This document shows positions 45,307 through 56,200 of a stretch of 64,000 nt of DNA, piece by piece. The notes below the pieces were generated by a model. The model was not told the origin of the DNA. It did not search any database and was given only the letters and a program-made list of their open reading frames with translations. How positions within the stretch are numbered: the stretch's first letter is position 1; every line of letters begins with the position of its first letter. The stretch is from assembly GCF_000003815.2 (NCBI RefSeq), contig NC_049987.1, positions 20,449,381 to 20,513,380 of the forward strand, written 5' to 3'. The translations under genes and the position numbers were made by a program. Source of the DNA: Branchiostoma floridae (lineage: Eukaryota > Chordata > Leptocardii > Amphioxiformes > Branchiostomatidae).

Positions 45307-47424
45307 TCGGTAGTTGTACACCAGCTTAGCAGGCAGCAAATGGTTATATAACACTAAGCAATCTGTAACATCTCACCTCTGCACGTCTAGCGGTAACATG
45401 CTATTTTCTAAGACATAATGATACATATGGCATATTGGAGAATTCATCTTCACATGTTCAAACAGTGATCCGTACCTGCTTACGCTTCAACGTCTATCAG
45501 ACATCTTCCTCAGGGCTTCTAATACCCCCATCACATTAGGCCGAAAATCGATCGGACGACGAGTCTGCGAGCTCTAAATTACGAGGAGNNNNNNNNNNNN
45601 NNNNNNNNNNNNNNNNNNNNNNNNNNNNNNNNNNNNNNNNNNNNNNNNNNNNNNNNNNNNNNNNNNNNNNNNNNNNNNNNNNNNNNNNACTCGTCGTCCG
45701 ATCGATTTTCGCCTAATGTGAGGGGGGTATAACTGGAGTGCTACATGTTGTGAAAAAGAACTCCCCAATATCCTATATTCTACCAACCTGATGAAGTTGT
45801 TTTCTGAAACGATGAATTTTTTCGTTTTCCCAGGTACGACCACCTGGATACGCCCCATTGGAGGGACCTGAGCTCTGAGCACAGGAAGGCCCGAGCCGCT
45901 GTCATGGAGCCACTCTCAACCAAACAGGACGTTCTGAAATTCATGGGTAAGGGCGCGGTCACATTGGTCGTGCGATCGTCGCGCGATCGCTAACTTTTTT
46001 CAATCAGAACAAAAGGGCCTGAATATTAGCATCATTACCGATGATATACGGCCCGTACGAAACAAAGAAAGCCGTGCATGTGTCCTACAAATTCTAGTTG
46101 TCTTCCTATACAAAAGGCTGTTTTGGATCCTTGTCGGTGGTTGGTTCTGTCACAGCCTACTGGCATCAAATCGTACGACCTATTTGACCGCGCCCTAAAG
46201 TACAATTGCAGTATGGAAATCTATACAATGGCTTATTTGCTAGCTTATCAACATGTCATACAGCTTGCAACATCAGGGCAGAATTGGTGTGGAAATATTA
46301 CATTCGGTGTTGTTGAAGTACGGTAAAATTACTTACACATTGAAATAGCAAGTGTAGTTTAAGATACAAGTTTATTTAGAATAGATACGCAATTAAATTT
46401 ACCATTGCACATAAAGTAGTCCACTTTGTATAGTGTAATATGCTCTGTTGAGTTGCTATTGCAACAAAATTATAACTTATTTGTAATGAAGCTCAAACTC
46501 AGTGTAAGCAATCTGATGTTGCATAGAATTTTTAATACGCGGTGCAGTGTCTGTTTGTTGTTTTGATGTTTATCCGTAACTACTATACCTACAGGTGACA
46601 CAGCGGACCCAGAATATCCGGTTTACAGGTCTCAGACAAGAAACGACGTGTTTATGACCACATCAACCGGTACGTTTGAGCAATATGCTTCACGGTGAAG
46701 TCATGACGTATACAAAATGCAATGCAGGTCGACAAAACCACCTTCTTGGTCGGACGCTAGATAAAAAACATTAGTCTAAAAATTTGATTTGATATTCTGA
46801 TGCATGTTTTCATAAACGTATGGGAAATCAGTTGATAGATTCGTTTATGAAGGTTAGACATCCGGATATCCAGGCTAGACATCCAGGTAAACAATATTCA
46901 ACTACAATTCAATCTCTACAATTGAATAAAAAACGGAGATGTACTTCCGGACATTTCGAATGACACCCACTCTTCTTCAGCGTTACCTGTTTTCTAGTTA
47001 GCTGTACTTGTATTGAATTGTTTTGCCAGTAACGCTGAAGAAGAGTGATGGATGTCACTCGAAACGCCCGGAAGTAAATTTCCGTTTTTTATTCAGCTGT
47101 AGAGATTGAATTGTAGTTGAATAAAGTTGATAGATTTGATATGAAAAGGAACATCTAGATCTATATAAGCCATATTTATCATATTTTCTCAGCTTTAGAT
47201 CTTCAGATCCATGTTAATTAGGAAAAATGGCTTTTACATTAGGCCACAATTATAATTTATCATTCTTTATTTGTTGTTGCATTTGTTTCAGTCATACATC
47301 CAACCATGTTACCTGTATATGTACCACAGGTGTGTTCGACCTCGAAGCAGGTGTTCTGGAAGTCTATACCGACAATCCGTCAAAGAGAAAGGAACCTGAC
47401 GTCATCTTCCTCCTTCCGGTGTAG
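42010..47424 (+). CDS. C45/AAT-family Ntn hydrolase, copy B
   Basis: Seven exons: 42010-42172, 42993-43157, 43731-44003, 44818-45067, 45834-45946, 46595-46669, 47330-47424; all phases match; 377 aa. Exons 2-6 have exactly the same lengths as copy A (165, 273, 250, 113, 75). The self-cleavage and nucleophile site is Gly110-Cys111 at the start of exon 3 (GCTTVFLNVQNGPRVMVHNE, then DGD). Other family landmarks are SHYQVGLQIGRAARRQIAEY, YPHYVEEIVGMSEGSGLPFQ, SATSVEQAVSIL, MYSVEVAPAEG and FDLEAGVLEVYTDNP. No frame damage was seen, so it should be functional. No signal peptide or membrane segment is present. It is followed within 3 kb by copy C on the same strand and preceded by three GNAT genes on the other. 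The substrate is unknown. Confidence 0.9.
43205..43310. repeat. SINE fragment (29075/62746 family)
   Basis: CATTCGGTAGATCGTGGCCGAGT, AATACCAAAGACTTTAAAAA and CAGAGAAAGCAGCATGTTCC match parts of the other copies but in rearranged order. It lies in intron 2 of C45 copy B. Confidence 0.4.
43410..43490 (-). mobile_element. Probable LINE 3' end with (ATTC)n tail
   Basis: On the minus strand: CATTGTACCATGTACAAATG, TTGTGCAATAAAG, then repeated TTCATTCATTC. An AATAAA followed by a simple-repeat tail is typical of a truncated LINE. It lies in intron 2 of C45 copy B. Confidence 0.45.
44327..44505. mobile_element. Fold-back MITE
   Basis: CTTTACAAATCAAGAATTTA plus GCTCGGCCG on the left pairs with CGGCCGAGCTAAATTCTTGA plus TTTGTAAAG on the right. 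Inner GAGCTCTAAATTAC and GTAATTTAGAGCTC also pair. A relative with the same GAGCTCTAAATTACGAGGAG core lies at 45522-45730. It is in intron 3 of C45 copy B. Confidence 0.85.
45245..45305. repeat. (GTATAT)n microsatellite
   Basis: Repeated TATGTA/TATATG units in intron 4 of C45 copy B. Confidence 0.8.
45522..45730. mobile_element. Fold-back MITE with assembly gap (N 45589-45688) at its centre
   Basis: The left arm CATTAGGCCGAAAATCGATC plus GGACGACGAGT is mirrored after the gap by ACTCGTCGTCCGATCGATTT plus TCGCCTAATG. The gap is exactly 100 N, the usual placeholder for unknown length, so the assembler seems to have failed inside the hairpin. It lies in intron 4 of C45 copy B. Confidence 0.85.
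46896..47122. mobile_element. Fold-back MITE in intron 6 of C45 copy B
   Basis: ATTCAACTACAATTCAATCT on the left is mirrored by AGATTGAATTGTAGTTGAAT on the right. Further in, CACTCTTCTTCAGCGTTAC pairs with GTAACGCTGAAGAAGAGTG. The pairing covers most of about 225 bp. It has no coding capacity. Confidence 0.85.
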
Positions 47425-47589
47425 TCTCGACCTCTACCAGACTCCAAAGGTTGCTGGAGCAATAGTGACAAAGTACACTGAATAATATAACAGGGAGTTA
47501 GCGAGTCACAGTTTAGCTTTGCTCCCGTGGCCGACTTAGGCATAGGTCCTAATGGCCTTACTCCTTACTTCATACATGTATATTATTCA

Positions 47590-48210
47590 GTATGTTTGTT
47601 TTATAGTCAACATATAGATATACTACACTGAGAAGAAGACTCTCTGACATCATATATTCAAACCTTTCTCCACAACTATCTGTTGATACTAGTAAACTAA
47701 GATTGTATAGGCATCTCAAATCTGTGTTTGCCATTGAGAACTATCTACACACTTAAGACTTAATAAAATATAATATAAGATATAATATCAGATCAGCTAT
47801 ATGTAAACTCAGAGTAAGTGCACATACGTTAGAAGTAGAAAGATATACAAACTATTACCTGTTAACGAGAGATTATGTAAAAACTGTACAGGAAAAGCAT
47901 TGGAAATGAAATGCACTTTTTATCATTGACCATATTACAGTACCGAAAGAGACAAACTATCAAAACTAGTCAACAAAATTTTAACCAGCTTTGCACATCG
48001 TACCGAACTACAAAAATGTCGGCAATTTCATCCTCCTCTGCATTCAGAAAAGAAATCAACCCCAAAAGCATCTGTTTTAGATTAGTGGACGACTTTCATT
48101 TTACATGTACTTCATGTTCATTTCATTATTGTACATACCGTATAACTATCATCATTGTATTACTTGCAACTAACGTTCGGGCATGAAATTGCTATAAAGT
48201 TATTATAATA
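47590..48210 (+). mobile_element. Degenerate non-LTR element, C-terminal part
   Basis: Translation with stops gives LRLYRHLKSVFAIENYL, then IRSAICKLRVSAHTLEVERY, then LFIIDHITV. These follow the C-terminal pattern of many LINE ORFs (KFK..F..E.YL; R..L.KFR.S.H.L.IE.GRY). Many stops make it a dead copy. It begins about 170 bp after the stop of C45 copy B. Confidence 0.6.
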
Positions 48211-48520
48211 TCTGAGGACACTTGACTGTGTATCACAGTCAACTAACAGGACTAAGGTGGTGCCGAAAAGCATTTATGAAATAAGGCAATTCTTGTATAG
48301 TGCAGCTTAAGTATTTCTGATAACGTTAAATACAAACGTAAAGAAGCCTTTTGTCGTTTGTTTTTTGTGCGTTCCTTGGTGTACATGTACTTTCCTTGGA
48401 GGATTCACTGGCGGAGGGTAAAGTGCCTTTCCCAAGGGCACAACGTGCAACATTTGGGTCTGTTAGGATTGTAGAACACAGAACCTTAGCATGAAAGTTC
48501 ATCTGTGTTGGTAGAATACA

Positions 48521-49552
48521 TTATAGAAATTGCTAAACTTTCTTTCCAACACTGAATTAATATAGGGACTTACCCTAAATTTTCGGTCGAACTCCGTCGA
48601 CCTTGTTCACAGAATGACCCTCTCCAGCAGTGACGTCAGGAACACGCCACTTTTGCAGGAGGGGGTCATAAGTATCAGAAAGTCTATGCCGCCCCCCGTC
48701 TCTGTTGAGCGTGGGCCGGTGGGCTCTAATGTGCACTGCCTCCTTCACTCCTCGGGCAAAGAAATCCTGTTCCGAGTCTAGGATTTTGACATTATCCATT
48801 TGAAATGGAATGTCCCGGAGACTCTATGTGTATATGTTGCGCCACCTCAGATGATTTGACCGAGCTAGGACGCCGATGCTCGAGGAACCTAGTTTTTAGA
48901 GCACGTTCCGTCTCACCAATGTAAGTTTCCTTACAAGGGCCCTTTCTAGTCTTCCCTTGACATGTGATGTGGTACACTACACCACACCTACTTTCTTTAG
49001 GAGTTTTGTCCTTTGGTGCCACTAGGAAGTTCTTGAGCGTACGTGTTGGCTTGAAACAGGTCTTAATGCCGTATTTGTGGAAAACCCTCCTAAGGGCTTC
49101 TGAGGTTCCTTTCAAATAGGGCAAAACAACTAGACCTCTGTTTGATTTGGTAGAAGACTGGTTTTGAGTGGTGTTATTCTCGGGTTCTGACCTAGGTGTA
49201 GTGGCCTTCTTGATTGCCCAATCTGGGTAACCGCACACTTTCAATGCTCCGTACCTTGTTCCATAGAGCGGAGACTTTAATCACAGACCAGCGGGACAAA
49301 GCAAGAGAGAAAGACCACGTGTTTCAGGCATTGAGCCCACATTAGAGCCCACCGGCCCACACTCAACAGAGACGGGGGGCGGCATAGACTTTCTGATACT
49401 TATGACCCCCTCCTGCAAAAGTGGCGTGTTCCTGACGTCACTGCTGGAGAGGGTCATTCTGTGAACAAGGTCGACGGAGTTCGACCGAAAATTTAGGGTA
49501 AGTCCCTATATTAATTCAGTGTTGGAAAGAAAGTTTAGCAATTTCTATAATG
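48521..49552 (-). mobile_element. Penelope-like element fragment with inverted ends
   Basis: The minus-strand frames 49244-48792 and 48799-48575 encode the C-terminal part of a Penelope-like element. CGVVYHITCQGKTRKGPC and YIGETERALKTRFLEHRR form a GIY-YIG endonuclease block, followed by VKILDSEQDFFARGVKEAVH and LNRDGGR..LSDTYDPLL. A frameshift near 48795 separates the two frames, and the reverse transcriptase is missing. The left 214 bp (48521-48734) recur as an inverted copy at 49340-49552, so the fragment is flanked by inverted ends. A related inverted pair lies at 53091-53540 inside C45 copy C. Confidence 0.8.
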
Positions 49553-49559
49553 AACACAG

Positions 49560-49970
49560 AACCTATTTATCGTCCGGACGCGTACCTGGACCTGGTTGTC
49601 TGATAAAACTTGTGAATGGACAATACTCAAAACAATGGTCCATTTCCCAACAAAGGAATCTGTTTGATAGAGTATCGATATCGATCCGACTTCTACTGGC
49701 GTTTAAAAATCATATCTCCATGTAAACTGCACTAATGCCTCTCTTAATTTCGACCAAGTGTGAAACTTCGCAAAAATGACAATAAAACACTTTCTTCTAC
49801 TTCGCTCTTGTTTCCTTGGGCCGGTATAAGCCCCAACATACGTGAACGCCTATCTGGCCTGTCGATATATTTTCTACTCAGTCCAAAATCCGTTCCACTC
49901 AGGCCCGGTTCTTCCGGGCCGGTCCAAGAAGAAATTGTACCAGTAAACAGTGCCGGTACCCACCCCTAAT
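49560..49970 (+). repeat. Dispersed repeat (25505/60540 family)
   Basis: AAACTTGTGAATGGACAATA, ACAATGGTCCATTTCCCAAC and GCCGGTACCCACCCC are shared with the reverse-oriented copy at 25505-25800, and part is shared with 60540-60680. It contains GGCCCGGTTCTTCCGGGCCGG, a small palindrome. No coding. Confidence 0.55.
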
Positions 49971-49994
49971 CATAGCACTTGGGCACCAAGATTA

Positions 49995-50175
49995 CTCAAC
50001 GAATTTCAGAGATAAAGAACTAATTTTATTACGTTTTGTGTATTTTGTTGTCTTCTTAGTCATACTTTTACGTATTACGCAATATCTAAATTATACAAAA
50101 TCGGCGAAAATAACACAACAGTGCCGTAGCGATCGAACCCCGCAGTGCCGCACCTGTGCCCCAAGTGCCTTGAGA
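49995..50175 (+). repeat. Dispersed repeat, copy 2 of 3
   Basis: Same sequence blocks as 40248-40460. It ends about 95 bp before the start codon of C45 copy C, so it forms part of that gene's presumed promoter or leader. Confidence 0.7.
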
Positions 50176-50268
50176 TACCACCATTGTACCACGCCATCTG
50201 CCCGTGAACTTTGCCCGATAGATGACCTGGGTACCTGTGCCTGGCAGCAGAGTTATTTTCCCCACAAC

Positions 50269-53200
50269 ATGGCGCCTCGCGTGCTGCACGTGTCCGGGAC
50301 CAACCGCCAAGTCGGGCTCCAGGTCGGCAGGGGCACGAGGAAACAGATCCACGACTTCATGGGCTCCTACCACCGTTCAAGAGACATTGCCTCCTACAGA
50401 CCAGCGAGGGGCGGCGGGTGTATGAAGGTATGAGTCTGGCTCCCAGAAGGTGTGTTTTGACGCTGCAATGCCCATGACTTTTGTCGGCGCGGCGTTGGTT
50501 ACCAGCAAAGATACAAATACCTACATGTATAAGTCTAGTATAGAGTATTTCACACGCCAGGCTCTCGGCTCCGGTGCCAACATGCACAAAAGGCAGTTTT
50601 ACCTTTTTCTCGGGGCCTAACCTATTATAAAGGAGGCCTGTGTTGAATTTCATTTGGGGTATTTTGGCCCTGGAGCCAATGATCTGGCCAGTGCAGGCCC
50701 TGGAAACAGCCTGGCATCCAGGAGGCTAGGCCTGATGATAAACGCTATTAAAGTTGTCATTAGAATGACTCAAAGTCATCATATATTACCGGGCAAGGGT
50801 CATCTACATGTATACAAAGTGGTTATATATAGTGAGCAGGTTGAACGATAGTGTCCAAACTGCCCGTTCACGACTTCATGCAGTATGTGGGCGCACAAAC
50901 GCTTCTCACGATCGACTGAGCATTCGGAGACTCCCTCAAAAACAAATTGCTGTATACTATAACGTTAAGTAGCTGTTTCTTTTCCACGGCCAAAAGTTAA
51001 GTTGTGGTGTACTTATTCCTTCCATATGGTAGAAAGCGGGATCGTTGACCTCACCGGCGTTGTGCCAAACATGCGGACTTTGACCCGATTACGGTTACTG
51101 CTTTACACGCGGGGCCTGGGATGCAAGAAATGGGATCGAAAAGAATTGATCTCGATATTACTTCGATGTTATCTGTTCTGTCATTTTGTATTTCAAGAAT
51201 ATTGCATGACTCTGTCTATTCGAGGCATAGACTAGTAAAATGCGATATCTTCAAATGAAGGAAAAGGAATTTGACTCTCCACATCTCGTTTGGCACACTA
51301 TCTCCTCATTGTAGTTCTTTTCACATGTACTGTCGTTTCTTTCCTCAACATGAAAGCTTCTTTCATCGGTTTTGCTACAGTGTCTACAACATTTCTCGAA
51401 GTATCAGATTTGTAGCCTGCAATCTACTGCTATTTTTTTGTTTGTGGGAGACCTATTCCGGTACAGAGTACCCCACAGAAGTACCTGTCCGCCAATAGTG
51501 AACAATATGCTACGTTAACTAAGGCTTAGGTCACATTTCCAAACCGGGGCGAAAAATCAAAATGTATACCTAGAAATACACACATAGCATGCCTATGAAT
51601 ATCATTTTGACATTTTGTGTATTTTGGTGTCTTTCATTTCATTCTTTTCGCTCCCGAAAGCTGCCCGTCCGGGCCCCGGTTTGGAAATGTGACCTAAGCC
51701 TTAATCTGAACTTCCTGGTGATTCCCCCCGAAGGGTTCTTGAGGGCGGCGAAAACGGCATACCCCAACTATGTGGAGGAGCTGGAGGGGATGGCAGAGGG
51801 ATCAGAGGTTCCGTTCGAGCACTTGTTCATCGTCAACTACGAGTTCGAGCTCGAGCTGCTGAACATGAAGAAGAAAGAAGAGGTGGAAGAGTTGAAAGGT
51901 CTTGGGTTCCATTCATACGTATTACTAGATACATTTTTAACACTTCTGTAGCAGGGGCCTCCGTGTATGTTTGCCTCTTTGTTATGTCTACCTACGTTGC
52001 ATGAAAAATGAGTTCAACTGGTCATTGGACATTGGCCATGGATTTGAAATGACGTTTATTTCTTAAGTTTATCTATTTTACTTTTAAACGTTTTAAAATC
52101 ATCTTGCAATTCACACCTTGTTGTCAAGTGTACTTTGCTGAACTTTGTTATTTACATTGAAGTTGATTTTGATAAAATTCCCTGCATTTATTTGGCGTCG
52201 CTGTAGACTGCACCACCGTGTTCCTGTGAACCCTTAGGCATTGCATTAGCAAAAACCCGGTAGCTGTCGCTTAGTTTGTTTCACTTCACTTTAAGCTGCT
52301 TTCCGAGAGTGCCTACAAGTAGCTATAGAATATAAATAATTATATCAAAGTGTCCTTAGCAAGCACTCTCACAGCACTTTCGTCAAGCTTACCTTACTGC
52401 GGAGTTCGAAAGATACTCAACGAATTTCAGAGATAAAGAACTAATTCCCTTACTTTTTGTGTATTTTGTCGTCTTCTAAGTCATCCTTTTTCGTATAACA
52501 CAATACGTTTATCATAAAAAACGGAGCAAATTCTTGACGCAAGTGCGGTGAGAGTGCACCTTTAGCAAGCAAGAAATTTACCTTGAAGTTCATTTTGACA
52601 GGCTGCACCACGGTCTTCCTGAACTACCGTGACGGCCCGAGGGTGCTGGCACACAACGAGGACGGCCCGGCCGGCGAGCAGGGGTGCCTGGTGGTGGCGC
52701 ATGTCGAGCCGTACAGGCCAGTGAACACCAATAGAAATCTGAACTGGCGATAATGTAAAAATATGCAAGTTCAGGGTGTCATAATCTCATCCGTGAACAT
52801 TTCAGGTCATACGAACTCACCCCACACAGCAGCTCGTTATCTCAAGTGTTCAAAAGTCTGTTTTTTTTTTAATTCCGACCAGCGAAACTTATCGCAGCAG
52901 TCAAATATGCCGCCATCGTGGCTTCTAATTACGTCAATTTAGGGACTGACCACTTCAAATTAGGCGTCAGCATAGGCTCAAAAAATGGACCAAAGCCTTG
53001 TTTTTTTTTCGCCAAATCTGAACGTCTGTACCCTGCACTGTCTCACCAATATGAATGTTTCTTACATTTTCCTGCTACAAGTCGAAAGTTGTTATAGAAA
53101 TTGCTAAACGTTCTTTCCAACACTGAATTAATGTAGGGACTTACCCTAAATTTTCGGTCAAACTCCGTCGACCTTGTTCACAGAAGGACCATCTCTATCT

Positions 53201-56200
53201 CCAGCAGTGACGTCAGGAACACGCCACTTTTGCTTCTGGACTAACCTAAGATACCTATTTGTGACATCTGTGCACCCGTACGTTGAGGTCTCACAGCTTG
53301 TCTAGATTACTCCCGACTTATGCCAAAGATGGAAATNNNNNNNNNNNNNNNNNNNNNNNNNNNNNNNNNNNNNNNNNNNNNNNNNNNNNNNNNNNNNNNN
53401 NNNNNNNNNNNNNNNNNNNNNNNNNNNNNNNNNNNNNNNNNNNNNNNNNNNNNNNNNNTGACGGAGTTTGACCGAAAATTTAGGGTAAGTCCCTATATCA
53501 ATTCAGTGTTGGAAAGAAAGTTTAGCAATTTCTATAATGTATTCTACCAACACAGATAAACTTTCAAGTCGAAAATAGGCTAAAATACTGTGCCCCACAG
53601 GCTGCCCGGGGGGAAGACTCTGCCGGAGGAGAACTTCGTGTCGTACTGCTACACGGGCATCCTGCCGGGGGTGGCGTACTCCTTCAACTCCCACGGCCTG
53701 TGCGTCACGTGTAACACGCTGGTGTCAAAGGAAGCGGAGGAAGATAAGATCGGTGTGTAACAATAAATAAACATGTCTTCAATGTAGGAAGTATAAAGTT
53801 TTAAACTATTACACATATATGTTTTCGCAAAGTACTTTGTAGCTACGTGAAGGTTTTTATCGCTAATTTTAAAGTTCTTCATTGTCAAATAATGTACACG
53901 TAAATAGTTTGCTTGACTTGAAATGTATTAAAGTGTTTTATTGAGAATATATATTTTTCAAATATGCTTTGTAAAGATTTTATGACTACATAAAGTCAGC
54001 TAGTGATAGCTTTGAATAACTGTCATAGAGGTACTCAAAAGACAGATCCAAAACAGACAAACGTGTAAAAGCGTTTATATGCATCGTTTATATATATCGT
54101 TTATACATATCGTTTATATATATCGTTTATATTCATGTCTATACGCATCATCTTCCGTACAAGGGCCATCTTTTTTAATCGTTTTCCTTGGCTTTTCCCA
54201 TAATCATTGACTTCATTACCTCTTTAACGGTCGCCTTTAATAATCGTCTATTGTAAAAATACTGGTCGTAACTAGACATGTGTATTTGTCGAAGCAAAGT
54301 TCTCCTATACCAAACCAGGTGTATCGTTTGCTTGCCGAGCGGTACTATCCGCCACCTCCGTTGAGGAGGCCGTGGCAATGCTGAAGGGTGACGGTGTCGG
54401 CATGTGCATTGGTTACTCCTTCAACATGGCCAGCACCAAGGACAGCACCCGGAGGATGTACTCTGTAGAGACGGCCGCGGCGGTGGGGCAGGCGACCACT
54501 CTGGTGTCCGTGCACGCTGTGGAACCGGCGGACGGGAGTACTGAGGGACATTACTACCACTATAATCTGTAAGTATACGCCAAATAGCAATTACTCATTG
54601 ACAAGCAACAGCTGAATATGATTTTGGGAACAGCCAGACGTTTCAGGCAGAATCCACTACCATTTGTCAGTCACCTGGAAGTCTAACCTTCGTCAAATTA
54701 TCTAGAAGTATACTCTAGAGATCTTGAGATTCAAAACATGTTGGCTAGCTGTATCATCGTTAGCTTTGCAGTGTTACAGTGAGAGTGTGTTTTTCCTCTT
54801 TCTCCCTCTGTCAATACCACTTTCCTTCCCTCCTTCCCTCCCTCCCTATCTTACTCCTTCCCTACCTTCATTAACCTATCGATATCTTTACTCTTTCTCT
54901 ATACTCTTTCTGTCTTCCCCTCTCTCTCTCACTTTCTCCGATCACTTAGCATAAAGTAGAGAAATAGGCTACGTTGTCTGTCATAAGGCTATTTCAATGA
55001 TAAAAGGAAATGATTTTATGAGAACTTCACATTGACACCTAGAACTTACCGTTCGGTGCAAACTTCAGAGAGACAGACAATGTTGCTAGTTTCATTCAAC
55101 AAGCTCTCACGGTCTTGCCTCACAGTGTAGTTTGTTTATCTTCTCCAGATATGAACACCTCTCCGTTCCCGAGTGGCCGATGAGCCCCAGTTCACACCAC
55201 AGGAAGGCACGAGCCTCCGAAATGGCCGCACCTCGGAACAAAGGGGACGTTCTCGCTGTTCTAGGTAAAGACCAATCACTTATAACATTTAATTTCAAAC
55301 TGTTCGGTCTACGATAAGCAAAAGAAAAGACACATTTGAAGACTCCACCAAATTCCACCCAAATTTCGCTACGTTCACTGACAGAAAGAAAACAATTCTC
55401 CTTAATTCTGACATCACAAAACCCTCATATAATAGAAAAGGAAGGATCTTCCGCATTCCACTGTCTTTAAAAAAGAAATCGAACCCAATAACCCATAATT
55501 CTTCACTTAACATTCTACCTGCTGCCTAAATTGGCAATTATAGCATACTGAAAGTTCTTAGTGCAGAGCATTTTATGTATGAGTTCCAACGTCAGATCAT
55601 GGCATTCAGATGCTATCCTTTGCTTTACTTTACTTTAGGTGACATAAAAGACCCGGAGTACCCGATTTACCGGTATGGATCAGGAAAGGACAAGGGATAC
55701 ACACTCAACACAGGTTATTGCTTATCATCTATTTGTTTAAAATGTTTATGTATACGTGGTCCTATGATAGTTAAAACTACATGTATGTACTAGTACAGTG
55801 CGTTCTACTGTTGCAGTCTTTCTTCCAATCCCTCCATTTGATCCGGTTCATCGCGAGCTTTAGAATAAGACAGCTGATGTGCAGGCTATATACTCACGAC
55901 TGATTGTTTTTGTATGTTCAATGCTTCTTATCTAGTGCACAAGTATACAACTAAAAGTTTATTCTTGTAGAAAACCTTTATACCATACCAAACTAATTTT
56001 TACATTTTGACCCATTAGTAATTCATCAGAATTGAATGAGCTACCCAGCCGTTTGACAAATTCCCTAGCCTAGTAAAATAAACATATCAAACAGGTTGTT
56101 AATAGAATCTATGTATAATTCTTACCCCTGCAGCGGTGTTCGACCTTCAGGAGGGTGTGTTGGAGGTTCACACTGCCAACCCCACCACTACCAAGGGGCC

